Source: Gemmatimonadaceae bacterium
Lineage (GTDB): Bacteria > Gemmatimonadota > Gemmatimonadetes > Gemmatimonadales > Gemmatimonadaceae
Reading direction: 5' to 3'
DNA: 64,000 bases
Assembly: GCA_020852815.1 (NCBI GenBank)
Contig: JADZAN010000019.1
Coordinates: forward strand, 186,001 to 250,000
Shown: piece after piece, positions 56,403 to 64,000 of the stretch
Position numbering within the stretch: position 1 is the first letter of the stretch
Layout of the letters: the number at the start of each line of letters is the position of its first letter
Notes under the pieces: model-generated
Seen by the model: only the letters and a program-made list of their open reading frames with translations
The model's database searches: none
Told to the model about the DNA's origin: nothing
Position numbers and translations under genes: made by a program

Positions 56403-57020
56403 ATGGCCGCCCCACAAAGCAACGACAGCAACCTGATCGAGCACCAGTACGACGGGATCCAGGAGTACGACAACCCGCTCCCGCGGTGGTGGGTCTACCT
56501 GTTCTATGCCACCATCGTCTTCTCGATCCTGTACTGGTTCAACGTGCCGGGCATCGGGATCGGCAAGGGACGCATTGCCAACTACGAGGCCGATGTGGCC
56601 GCGTGGAAGGCGGCGCACCCCGAGCCGGAGAGCGGGGCGTCGCCCGAGCAGCTGGCGGCGCTTGCCTCGGACCAGACGGCGATCGCCACCGGGAAGCAGG
56701 TCTACACCACGAACTGCGCCTCCTGCCATCGCCCCGACGCGGGCGGCATGATCGGGCCGAACCTCACGGACGACTTCTGGATCCACGGCGCCACGCTGGC
56801 CGACATTCACAAGACGATCGTTGACGGGGTGCTGGCCAAGGGGATGCCGACCTGGGGCAAGCTCCTGAAGCCTGACCAGATCAACGCCGTCACGGTCTAC
56901 GTGGCCTCGCTCAAGGGGACCAACCCGCCCAACCCGAAGGCGCCCGAAGGGCAGCCGGCGGGCGCCGCACAAGTCACCGACTCGACGGTGAAGCTAGATT
57001 CTGCAGCAGTACCCAAGTAA
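56403..57020 (+). CDS. ccoP: CcoP, cbb3 oxidase cytochrome c subunit with one haem site
   Basis: A 205-residue subunit with the CcoP N-terminal domain (YDGIQEYDNPLPRWWVYLFY), one membrane helix (about 30-48) and one c-type haem site CASCH (Cys105, Cys108, His109). The probable methionine ligand is in GMPTWG. Classical CcoP has two haem sites and about 290 residues, so this is a shortened, monohaem form. It passes electrons from soluble cytochrome c to CcoO. Confidence 0.9.
   Translation: MAAPQSNDSNLIEHQYDGIQEYDNPLPRWWVYLFYATIVFSILYWFNVPGIGIGKGRIANYEADVAAWKAAHPEPESGASPEQLAALASDQTAIATGKQVYTTNCASCHRPDAGGMIGPNLTDDFWIHGATLADIHKTIVDGVLAKGMPTWGKLLKPDQINAVTVYVASLKGTNPPNPKAPEGQPAGAAQVTDSTVKLDSAAVPK
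56993..57001 (+). promoter_or_regulatory. GCTAGATTC element before ccoG
   Basis: Same 9-mer as before thrA. It lies at the end of ccoP, 56 bases before the ccoG start, and could be an internal -10 box. No matching -35 is seen. Confidence 0.25.
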
Positions 57021-57056
57021 CGACGGTCGTTCTCTCATAGTAGGAGCAGGTCCGCA

Positions 57057-58544
57057 GTGGGGTCTACCAGCGCACCACGAGCTCAAGGTCGGGTCCTCCC
57101 GACCATGAACGAAGACGGATCCCGCCGCTGGATCCGACCCAAGCCCTCCGACGGCGCGTGGCTCACGCGCCGTCGGATCGTTGCGTATGTGCTCATGGCG
57201 GTCTACATCGTCATCCCGCACATCACGATCAACGGCAAGCCCGCCATGTGGCTGAACGCGATGCGCCGGGAGTTCACCTTCTTCGGCTTCACGTTCCTCG
57301 CCACCGACACGTTCCTCTTCATGCTGCTGCTGGGGACACTCGTCCTCACCATCTTCACCTTCACCGCCCTGTTTGGGCGCGTGTGGTGCGGGTGGGGATG
57401 CCCCCAGACCGTCTGGATGGAGTTCCTCTTCCGTCCCATCGAGCGGGCGATCGAAGGGGGGCGCTCGGGGTCGTTGCGCATCGACCAGTCGGGGCGGCTC
57501 CTGCACCCGCGGCGCCTGCTGAAGTACGCGGTGTACTTCGTCATCTCGCTGATCCTGGCGCACACCTTCCTGGCGTATTTCGTGGGGGTGGACGCGCTCA
57601 AGGTCTGGGTCACGCGCTCGCCGGTGGAGCATCCGTCGTCGTTCATGATCATGGCGGTCACGACGGTGCTCGTCTTCCTGGACTTCGCCTACTTCCGCGA
57701 GCAGACGTGCACGATTGCCTGTCCGTACGGACGCTGGCAGTCGGTCCTGCTCGACACGTCGTCGCTCATCGTCGCCTACGACTACGGGCGCGGCGAACCG
57801 CGCATGAAGGGAACCAAGGCGCGCGCCGCCACCCTGGGTGACTGCATCGACTGCAACGCCTGCGTCGCCACCTGTCCCACCGGCATCGACATCCGCGACG
57901 GCCTGCAGATGGAGTGCATCCACTGCACGCAGTGCGCCGATGCCTGCGACGCCATCATGACGTCGATCGGCAAGCCCAAGGGACTCATCCGCTACACCTC
58001 GCGCGAGGTCCTGGCCGGCTCCACGCGTCACCTCCTGCGCCCGCGCACGGTGATCTACCCCGTCGCGCTCGCCTTTGTCTTCGGCACGCTCGTCTACTCG
58101 ATCGACAACAAGCCGAAAGCCGACATCACGCTCCTGCGCTCCATCGATCGCCCGTTCACCGAGGAAGCCGATGGGCGCATTGCCAACCAGGTGCGCCTGC
58201 GCATTGCCAACCGCAGCGACGAGGACCGTCGCTACACGCTCACCGTGTCCGGGGCGGATGAGGGGCAGGTCGTGATTCCGATGAACCCCTTCCCTGTCCC
58301 CATCGGCAAGACGGAAACGGTGTCGATGTTCATCCTCCTCCCGCGCCAAGCCTTTGCGGCTGGCGACCGCATGATCACCATCACGGTCTCCGACGGGAAG
58401 CAGTTCACCGGCGAGTACCCCTATCGCCTGCTGGGGCCGCGCGCCGGCTCCACGGGGGCGAACGCCGCGCACGACAGCAGTGCCAACGCCGCCGCGTCCA
58501 GCGATACGGCGAGCGAGTCCCATGGCGCCAGGGAGAAGCGATGA
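57057..58544 (+). CDS. ccoG: CcoG, cbb3 oxidase assembly protein with ferredoxin clusters
   Basis: A 495-residue polytopic iron-sulfur protein needed for copper delivery or reduction during cbb3 assembly. It has RVWCGWGCPQTVWMEFLFRP, CTIACPYGRWQS and two 4Fe-4S motifs (CIDCNACVATCP, CIHCTQCADACD). A C-terminal Ig-like FixG domain comes last (TLTVSGADEGQVVIP). The start is GTG 57057, with AGGAG 10 bases upstream. Confidence 0.93.
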   Translation: MGSTSAPRAQGRVLPTMNEDGSRRWIRPKPSDGAWLTRRRIVAYVLMAVYIVIPHITINGKPAMWLNAMRREFTFFGFTFLATDTFLFMLLLGTLVLTIFTFTALFGRVWCGWGCPQTVWMEFLFRPIERAIEGGRSGSLRIDQSGRLLHPRRLLKYAVYFVISLILAHTFLAYFVGVDALKVWVTRSPVEHPSSFMIMAVTTVLVFLDFAYFREQTCTIACPYGRWQSVLLDTSSLIVAYDYGRGEPRMKGTKARAATLGDCIDCNACVATCPTGIDIRDGLQMECIHCTQCADACDAIMTSIGKPKGLIRYTSREVLAGSTRHLLRPRTVIYPVALAFVFGTLVYSIDNKPKADITLLRSIDRPFTEEADGRIANQVRLRIANRSDEDRRYTLTVSGADEGQVVIPMNPFPVPIGKTETVSMFILLPRQAFAAGDRMITITVSDGKQFTGEYPYRLLGPRAGSTGANAAHDSSANAAASSDTASESHGAREKR

Positions 58545-59029
58545 AGCGCGGATTGCAGTGGCCCATCGGGATCGCCGCCGTGCTCCTCCTTTCGGCGGGG
58601 AGCAACATCTGGGTCGCCCTGGTCGCCAGCCGCGACGAGTCGTTCGCGGTGGAACCCGACTACTACCAGAAGGCGGTCCACTTCGATGACGAGATGGCGC
58701 TTCGCTCTCAGAGCGAGCGCCTGCGCTGGCACGTTGCGCCCACGCTCGACCTGGGGTCGCCCGGGAAGGCGGGCGCCGTGACCGCGACCGTCACCGATTC
58801 GACGGGGGCGCCGATTCGCGGCGCCACGGTGCAGCTGCTGGCGATGCACAACGCCCGCGCCTCGCGCCAGCTCGCGGTGACGCTCGCCGAGTCGGGGGAC
58901 GGCGTCTATCGCGCCCCGCTGGACGCCGAACGCCCGGGCGAGTGGGAGCTTCGCTTCACCGTGTCGCGCGGCAGCGATCGCTTTGCCGTCCGTGAGCGCG
59001 TGGACGCCGCCCCGCCGGCGGTTCGTTAG
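58541..59029 (+). CDS. ccoH: CcoH/FixH family cbb3 assembly protein
   Basis: A 162-residue protein with one N-terminal membrane helix (WPIGIAAVLLLSAGSNIWVAL) and a periplasmic FixH domain starting DESFAVEPDYYQKAVHFD. It is thought to work with the copper ATPase CcoI. The ATG overlaps the ccoG stop by 4 bases, and its own TAG stop lies within a CGTTAGGC motif. Confidence 0.9.
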   Translation: MKRGLQWPIGIAAVLLLSAGSNIWVALVASRDESFAVEPDYYQKAVHFDDEMALRSQSERLRWHVAPTLDLGSPGKAGAVTATVTDSTGAPIRGATVQLLAMHNARASRQLAVTLAESGDGVYRAPLDAERPGEWELRFTVSRGSDRFAVRERVDAAPPAVR

Positions 59030-59038
59030 GCGGTCCCG

Positions 59039-59824
59039 GTGTCACCCACCCTGGCCCTCGGCGTCCTGACCGCCTCCCTGCTGGGAAGCGTGCACTGCGC
59101 CGGGATGTGCGGAAGCTTTGTCTGCTTCTACGCGGCGGGCAGCGCCGGCGGCGCGCCGCGCGCCACCATGGCGCCGCGCGCCACCATGGCGTCGCACGCG
59201 GCGTACAATGCGGGGCGCCTGGTCTCGTACCTGGCGCTGGGGCTCGTGGCCGGCTTCCTCGGGCGCGGGCTGGACCACGTCGGCTCGCTGATGGGGCTGT
59301 CGCGCGGGGCGGCGGTGGTTGCCGGCTCGCTGATGATTGGCTGGGGGCTGTCCACGCTCCTCGCCGCGCGCGGCGTGCGGCTCCCGCGCCTGGAGGGACT
59401 CCCGATCGGGCGCAACCCGTTAGGCGGACTGCTGGCACGCGTGCGCGGGCGCTCGGCGGCGGCGCGCGCGCTCGCCACCGGGCTGCTCACCACGCTCCTG
59501 CCCTGCGGGTGGCTCTATGCCTTCGTCTTCACCGCGGCTGGCACCGGGAGTGTCCCGGCTGCGCTGGGGACGATGGTGATCTTCTGGGCGGGGACGCTCC
59601 CCGTGATGCTGGGGGTGGGGCTCGGCGCGCAGCGGCTCACGGGGGCCTTCCGCGCGCGACTGCCGCTGGTCACGGCGGCGGCGGTGGTGGTGATGGGCAT
59701 CCTCTCCATCGCCGGCAAGATGCGCATTGCCCCCGCCGTGCTCGACGCACGCGCCCGTCAGGTGCACGCCGCCGGCGCACCGGCGAACGGAGCGCCGACC
59801 GTGCCGCATGGGCACCAGCACTAG
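59039..59824 (+). CDS. TauE/SafE-like membrane protein of the cbb3 assembly cluster
   Basis: A 261-residue polytopic protein of the DsbD_2/SafE-like family that accompanies ccoGHIS genes. The start GSVHCAGMCGSFVC carries the typical HCxGMCG motif, and GLLTTLLPCGWLYAF is the second conserved block. Probable role in copper or cytochrome c handling (from context). Start GTG 59039. It contains an in-frame 18-base duplication giving APRATM twice after the first helix. Its His-rich end (VPHGHQH) overlaps the CcoI start by 17 bases. Confidence 0.82.
   Translation: MSPTLALGVLTASLLGSVHCAGMCGSFVCFYAAGSAGGAPRATMAPRATMASHAAYNAGRLVSYLALGLVAGFLGRGLDHVGSLMGLSRGAAVVAGSLMIGWGLSTLLAARGVRLPRLEGLPIGRNPLGGLLARVRGRSAAARALATGLLTTLLPCGWLYAFVFTAAGTGSVPAALGTMVIFWAGTLPVMLGVGLGAQRLTGAFRARLPLVTAAAVVVMGILSIAGKMRIAPAVLDARARQVHAAGAPANGAPTVPHGHQH
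59153..59188 (+). repeat. Perfect 18-bp tandem duplication inside the SafE-like gene
   Basis: Two exact copies of GCGCCGCGCGCCACCATG (59153-59170, 59171-59188), adding six residues in frame. It looks like a recent slippage event. Confidence 0.85.
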
Positions 59825-62321
59825 CCCGAGCGCCCTGGCGCACGTTGGCGCCGTGCGTGTCGAACAGGTGGCCTGCTCGCACTGCGGCCTCCCGGTCCCC
59901 GAGGGCTTCCTCGAGCAGGGGAGCGCGACGCAGTTCTGCTGCGCGGGATGCCGAACCGCCTTCGCCATCCTGCGCGACCACGGGCTCGACCAGTACTACG
60001 CCTTTGCCGATCGCCGCACCTCGCCCGTGCGTGCCACCGGGCGCACGTACGAGGAGTTCGACCACGAGGCCTTCAGCACGCTGTACGTCACGCGCACGGC
60101 CGAGGGGTTGGCGCGCGTCGAGCTTTTCCTCGAGGGCGTCCATTGCGCGTCGTGCGTCTGGCTGGTCGAGCGCGTCCCGTTGCTCCTGCCGGGGGTGGCG
60201 CGCGCCGAGTTGAACATTGCTCGCTCGCTGGCCGCCATCGAGTGGGACGATGGCAGCGTGAAACTCTCGGCGGTGGCGCGGGCGCTCGAGTCGCTGGGCT
60301 ATCCCCCGCATCCGTACCTGGGGGTGCGGCGCGACGAGGTGCGCCGCCGCGAGGACCGCACGGCGATCCAGCGCATCGGCGTGGCCGGCGCCATCGCGGT
60401 GAACGTGATGCTGGCCGCCATCGCGATGTATGCGGGCTGGCTCTCCAACGGCATGGAGTCGCAGTACGAACAGTTCTTTCGCTGGGTCTCGCTGGGGCTC
60501 ACGATCCCGGCGATCGTCTTTCCCGGTCGCGTCTTCTTTGCCGGGGCATGGGCGGCGCTGCGCACGCGAGCGTTGCACCTGGACCTCCCCATCGCCATCG
60601 CCCTGAGCGCGGGGGTGGTGCGCGGGACCATCAACACCATCACCGACAGTGGCCCCGTCTACTTCGACGGGGTAACGGTCCTCATCTTCCTGCTCCTCGT
60701 GGGGCGCTACCTGCAGCAGCGTGGGCAACGCGCCGCCACGGACGCGTCGGAGCTGCTGTACTCGCTCACGCCGCAGGGGGCACGCGTGGTGGACGAAGCC
60801 GGCGCCGTGCGCGAGCTCCCGGCCGCCGCGCTCCTCCCGGGGATGATCCTCGACGTCCGCGCCGGCGACACGATTGCGGCTGACGGCGTGGTGACCGAGG
60901 GACGCTCGGCGGTGAACCTCTCGCTCCTCACCGGCGAGTCGCGCCCGGTGACGGTGGAGCCGGGGGCGGCGGTGTGGGCGGGGACGCTCAACATCTCTGC
61001 CCCGGTGCGGGTGCGCATTGACCGCGCCGGCGAGGAGAGCCGGGTGGCCAAGCTCCTGCGGCAGGTGGAGGAGAGCACGCGCCGGCGCGCCCCGGTCGTG
61101 GTGCTGGCCAACCGGATGGCGGGGTGGTTCGTCGCGGTCGTCCTCGTCCTCGCCGTGATCACCTACCTCGTCGGTGCGCGCCACGATCCCTCGGCGGCAC
61201 TCGACAACGCGATCGCCCTCCTTGTGGTCACTTGCCCCTGCGCGCTGGCGATGGCAACACCGCTGGCCGTCACGGTCGCCACCGGGCGTGCCGCGCGGCG
61301 CGGACTCTTCATCAAGGGGGGCGATGCCATCGAGGCGCTCTCCCGCCCCGGCATCCTCCTCCTCGACAAGACCGGGACGATCACCGAGGCGCGCGTTTCG
61401 CTCGTGCGCTGGGACGGTCCGGAGTGGGTCAAGCCGCTCGTCCTGGCGCTGGAACAGGAATCGACACACCCGCTGGCCGACGGTTTCCGCCGCGCCTTCG
61501 CCGAGTTTGTCCCGGCCCCCGCGGTGGAATCGAGCACGCACGTGACCGGCGGAGGGATCGTTGGTCGCGTCGATGGCCACGACGTCGTTGTGGGCTCCCC
61601 ATCGTTTGTCTCGAGCCGGGCACGCGTGGACACGGCGGCCACGGACGCTCACGCGCCCGACGATTCGCTCTCCCCGGTTTGGGTTGCGGTGGACGGTGCG
61701 CTGGTCGCCCGCGCCTTCCTGGGCGACCCGGTCCGTGCCGATGCGAAGGCGAGCATCCAGGCGCTGCGCGCCGCCGGCTGGTCGGTGCGCATCCTCTCGG
61801 GCGACGCACCATCGGTGGTGCGCGCGGTGGGGCGTGCGCTCGGCCTCACGCCCGAAGAGTGCCAGGGTGGCGCCACACCAGAGGAGAAGTTGCGCGTCGT
61901 CGAGTCGTTCAAGGGGACGCACCGCGTGGTGATGGTGGGCGATGGCGTCAACGACGCGGCGGCGATTGCCGCGGCCACCGTCGGGATCGGAGTGCACGGG
62001 GGCGCCGAGGCGTCGCTCGCCACGGCCGACATTTTTCTGACCACGCCGGGGCTGGCCCCGCTCGTGGAGCTGATGCAGGGTGCTGAGCGCACGATGAGGG
62101 TGATTCGGCGCAACATCGCTTTCTCGCTGGCGTACAACGTGGTGGGCGCCTGGCTTGCCATTGCCGGGTTGATCAACCCCGTGGCGGCAGCGATCATGAT
62201 GCCGCTCAGTTCGCTCACCGTGGTGCTCGGCTCATGGTACGGCAGTACCTTCGAGCGCACGCCGATTTCCCCGAACGCGGCGGCACCAGCGACTGCGGCA
62301 GCCGTTGCCAGCGCCAGCTAG
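59808..62321 (+). CDS. ccoI: CcoI, copper-transporting P-type ATPase for cbb3 oxidase assembly
   Basis: An 837-residue P1B ATPase. The N-terminal CcoI cap has CSHC (23-26) and FCCAGC (43-48). A heavy-metal domain carries VHCASC (Cys113, Cys116). The TM6 CPC motif is LVVTCPCALAMATP, the phosphorylation site LLDKTGTIT, and the hinge MVGDGVNDAAAIAAA. This CopA2-type export ATPase supplies copper to the oxidase, not bulk detoxification. The ATG at 59808 overlaps the previous gene by 17 bases. Confidence 0.94.
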   Translation: MGTSTSPSALAHVGAVRVEQVACSHCGLPVPEGFLEQGSATQFCCAGCRTAFAILRDHGLDQYYAFADRRTSPVRATGRTYEEFDHEAFSTLYVTRTAEGLARVELFLEGVHCASCVWLVERVPLLLPGVARAELNIARSLAAIEWDDGSVKLSAVARALESLGYPPHPYLGVRRDEVRRREDRTAIQRIGVAGAIAVNVMLAAIAMYAGWLSNGMESQYEQFFRWVSLGLTIPAIVFPGRVFFAGAWAALRTRALHLDLPIAIALSAGVVRGTINTITDSGPVYFDGVTVLIFLLLVGRYLQQRGQRAATDASELLYSLTPQGARVVDEAGAVRELPAAALLPGMILDVRAGDTIAADGVVTEGRSAVNLSLLTGESRPVTVEPGAAVWAGTLNISAPVRVRIDRAGEESRVAKLLRQVEESTRRRAPVVVLANRMAGWFVAVVLVLAVITYLVGARHDPSAALDNAIALLVVTCPCALAMATPLAVTVATGRAARRGLFIKGGDAIEALSRPGILLLDKTGTITEARVSLVRWDGPEWVKPLVLALEQESTHPLADGFRRAFAEFVPAPAVESSTHVTGGGIVGRVDGHDVVVGSPSFVSSRARVDTAATDAHAPDDSLSPVWVAVDGALVARAFLGDPVRADAKASIQALRAAGWSVRILSGDAPSVVRAVGRALGLTPEECQGGATPEEKLRVVESFKGTHRVVMVGDGVNDAAAIAAATVGIGVHGGAEASLATADIFLTTPGLAPLVELMQGAERTMRVIRRNIAFSLAYNVVGAWLAIAGLINPVAAAIMMPLSSLTVVLGSWYGSTFERTPISPNAAAPATAAAVASAS

Positions 62322-62347
62322 CACGACATACCCACAGCCAAACCAGC

Positions 62348-62539
62348 GTGAGCATCCTCTACCTCGTCCTTCCGCTCGCCCTCGTGATCGTGGGCGCAGC
62401 GGTCGTCGCCTTCTCGTGGGCGGCGCGCCGGGGGCAGTTCGACGATCTGGAGACGCCGGCGCTGCGCATGCTGCACGACGACGACGACCGCGCCGGCACG
62501 TCGCGCCCCGCGCCGCCCACCGGGGACTCGACGCCCTGA
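62348..62539 (+). CDS. ccoS: CcoS, cbb3 oxidase maturation protein
   Basis: A 63-residue protein with one N-terminal helix (ILYLVLPLALVIVGAAVVAF) and the diagnostic WAARRGQFDDLETPALRML. CcoS is required for cofactor insertion into the oxidase. The start is GTG 62348, 26 bases after ccoI; it ends the cbb3 operon. Confidence 0.88.
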   Translation: MSILYLVLPLALVIVGAAVVAFSWAARRGQFDDLETPALRMLHDDDDRAGTSRPAPPTGDSTP

Positions 62540-62570
62540 GTGCCGCTGCCGCCGGTTAGCGACGAAACGG

Positions 62571-62604
62571 AGCGCCCCCCGCGCATCACGGCGCGGGGGG
62601 CGCT
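62571..62604. terminator. Perfect 14-bp hairpin after ccoS, between convergent genes
   Basis: AGCGCCCCCCGCGC (62571-62584), loop ATCACG, exact complement (62591-62604), followed by TGTTC. It lies between the ends of ccoS (62539) and the M19 dipeptidase (62656). Confidence 0.75.
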
Positions 62605-62655
62605 TGTTCAAGGAGCGTCGGCGCCGTGCGGGAGGCCCCGACAGCTGCAACCTGC

Positions 62656-64000
62656 CTAACTCGTCGTGCGACCTGCCGTTCGCTGGAGTCCGGCCGCCAC
62701 GCGTTGCACCTCGTCCAGGACGCGGAGCAGGTTGCCGCTCCAGAGCTTCCCGATCTGCTCCTCGGTGTAGCCGCGCCTCACGAGTTCGAGCGTCACGTTG
62801 AACGTCTCGGTGGCATCGTTCCATCCATCCACACCGCCGCCGCCGTCGAAGTCGGAGCTGATCCCCACATGGTCGATCCCGATCAGCTTGACCGCGTAGT
62901 CGACGTGATTGACGAAGTCCTTCACGGTGGCCTTTGGCGGCGCCGGGTACTTCTGGTTGAGCTCCGCGAGCCGGCGCTGGAACTCGCTGCGCTTGTCGGC
63001 TGGCAGCTGCTGCATCGCCCCCGGTCCAACGCCCCCCGCCCCGCCCGGCCCGCCGCCCGCGAGACCGAACTCGGCGCGCAACGCCTGGATCGCCTTCACC
63101 CGCTCCGGCGAGTCGGGGGGACGGATCTTCACGTAGCCGTCGAAGGCGACGAGCTGCGCCACGCCGCCGTTCTTCGCCAGCGCCTTGAGCTGTTCGTCGT
63201 CCAGGTTGCGGGAGTGGTCGGCAAGCGCACGCACGCCGGAGTGCGAGGCGATGATCGGGGCCTTGGAGAGAGCGAGCGTCCGCATCATCGACTGCTTGGA
63301 TGGATGCGAGATGTCGAGCATGATCCCCACCCGGTTGGCCTCGGCGATCACCTGTTCACCCAGTGGCGAGACCCCGTTCCACTGCCACTTGCCGTCCCGC
63401 TCTCCCGTGTTGGAGTCGGAGAGCTGCGAGTGCCCGTTGTGCGCCATCGACAGGTAGCGGGCGCCGAGGTCGTAGAACTGCTTCACGCGCGTGACGTCGG
63501 TCCCGATGGGATAGCCGTTCTCGACGCCGATCAGGATCGCCTTCTTCCCCTGTGCGCTGGCGCGCCGCACGTCGCTCCCGGTGAGGGCGAGCGCCGCCTG
63601 GTCGGGGGCGATGGAGTCGACGAGGCGATGGATGGCGCGGAACTTCTCCATCGCCTGGGCATAGGCGCGGTCGTACGCCTCGGGGGTGAACTGCGGCGAC
63701 TGTCCCACGTAGACGATGAGGAAAGCGGCGTCGAGCCCTCCCTCGCGCATCTTGGGCAGGTTGACCTGCGTGTTGAGGCGGTCCTTGTAGTTGGGGGCGT
63801 CGAGCCGGAAGTTGGCCGGGTTGATGTCGACGTGCGTATCGAGCGTGATGACGCGCTCGTGGATGCCGCGCGCCTTGGCCACGAGGTCGCCCTCGCTGAG
63901 AGGCGCCGGCGTCTGCGCCGTGGCGCAGCCTAACGCGGCGAGGGCCAGCGCCGCGGCCGCGGCGGGTGGCAGGGAGGCGCGGCGCAGGCGCCGCGAGCGG
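62656..64000 (-). CDS. Lipoprotein M19 (renal-type) membrane dipeptidase, 5' end beyond the window
   Basis: Zinc dipeptidase hydrolysing dipeptides. The reading frame stays open to base 64000. Its visible start encodes a signal segment LPPAAAAALALAALGC with a lipobox Cys (codon at 63925-63927), so the true start is just outside and the protein is an anchored lipoprotein. A GTG at 63882 is internal. Catalytic-domain blocks are ITLDTHVDINP (zinc His/Asp), ILIGVENGYPIG (bridging Glu), YLSMAHNGHSQLSDS, MLDISHPSK and IIASHSGVRAL. A Gly-rich insert (GLAGGGPGGAGGVGPGA) lies near the C-terminal third. Confidence 0.9.
   Translation of the reverse strand, partial: RSRRLRRASLPPAAAAALALAALGCATAQTPAPLSEGDLVAKARGIHERVITLDTHVDINPANFRLDAPNYKDRLNTQVNLPKMREGGLDAAFLIVYVGQSPQFTPEAYDRAYAQAMEKFRAIHRLVDSIAPDQAALALTGSDVRRASAQGKKAILIGVENGYPIGTDVTRVKQFYDLGARYLSMAHNGHSQLSDSNTGERDGKWQWNGVSPLGEQVIAEANRVGIMLDISHPSKQSMMRTLALSKAPIIASHSGVRALADHSRNLDDEQLKALAKNGGVAQLVAFDGYVKIRPPDSPERVKAIQALRAEFGLAGGGPGGAGGVGPGAMQQLPADKRSEFQRRLAELNQKYPAPPKATVKDFVNHVDYAVKLIGIDHVGISSDFDGGGGVDGWNDATETFNVTLELVRRGYTEEQIGKLWSGNLLRVLDEVQRVAAGLQRTAGRTTS

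Noticed and set aside
59670-61997. 775-codon minus-strand frame opposite the copper ATPase
   Set aside because: No recognisable motif, composition of an antisense shadow, and the opposite strand is ccoI with all catalytic motifs.
63880-63882. GTG 63882 as the start of the M19 dipeptidase
   Set aside because: The frame continues upstream through a lipobox signal sequence to the window edge, so the true start is outside.

Overview
The window is high-GC (roughly 70% by eye), densely coded bacterial chromosome with no rRNA, tRNA, CRISPR array, insertion sequence or phage gene visible. The gene set points to an aerobic, heterotrophic, probably motile bacterium. It includes a cbb3 oxidase with fused CcoN-CcoO, phenylacetate and homogentisate catabolism, several exported metallopeptidases, eukaryote-like kinase signalling and chemotaxis. 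It is most consistent with Gemmatimonadota, but this is inference from gene content and no marker gene settles it. 47 protein genes are supported, two of them cut by the window edges.

Layout. 1-12,000: a split phenylacetyl-CoA (paa) catabolic region. paaA-B-C-D run leftward from 11,796. A HEAT-repeat/cyclophilin gene followed by paaG-H-I-J runs leftward from 5,858. Between them lie a fused 2-oxoacid dehydrogenase E1 gene and a GxxExxY gene. 12,055-14,417: a lone crotonase and an FAD oxidoreductase. 14,531-16,961: homogentisate and 4-hydroxyphenylpyruvate dioxygenases (tyrosine degradation). 17,104-22,472: a pseudopilin/HD-GYP/membrane-protein operon, divergent from a Ser/Thr kinase. 22,567-28,021: a four-gene leftward operon (M28 peptidase, FMN hydroxyacid oxidase, FKBP lipoprotein, acetoacetyl-CoA synthetase). 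28,256-31,357: a two-gene cassette of a cytoplasmic-looking subtilase and an alpha/beta hydrolase. 31,484-34,339: an M14 carboxypeptidase. 34,630-39,484: the threonine operon thrA-thrB-thrC. 39,765-41,087: an OmpA-type porin. 41,173-50,333: a chemotaxis operon cheA-cheW-mcp-MFS-cheY-cheB-cheR, whose receptor carries a flavohaemoglobin-type globin and whose promoter matches sigma-28. 50,631-53,546: an M16 peptidase. 53,918-62,539: a complete cbb3 oxidase structural and assembly operon. 62,656-end: a lipoprotein M19 dipeptidase.

How the parts fit. Phenylacetate and tyrosine breakdown both end in central acyl-CoA or acetoacetate metabolites, which the acetoacetyl-CoA synthetase and crotonases could use. 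The globin-linked chemoreceptor (oxygen or NO) and the high-affinity cbb3 oxidase suggest life along oxygen gradients. The exported peptidases suggest peptide scavenging.

The signals that ordinary annotation does not explain are: (i) an octamer, GCCTAACG, found 18 times on the two strands and strongly tied to TTA-GGC Leu-Gly codons; (ii) a family of octanucleotide tandem arrays (GACGAGAA-like) that always start at or just after a stop codon and always lie in the same orientation to the preceding gene; (iii) the subtilase/hydrolase cassette; (iv) the globin-PAS-PAS chemoreceptor with an MFS gene inside its operon; (v) a sigma-28-like promoter and nested hairpin leader in front of cheA.
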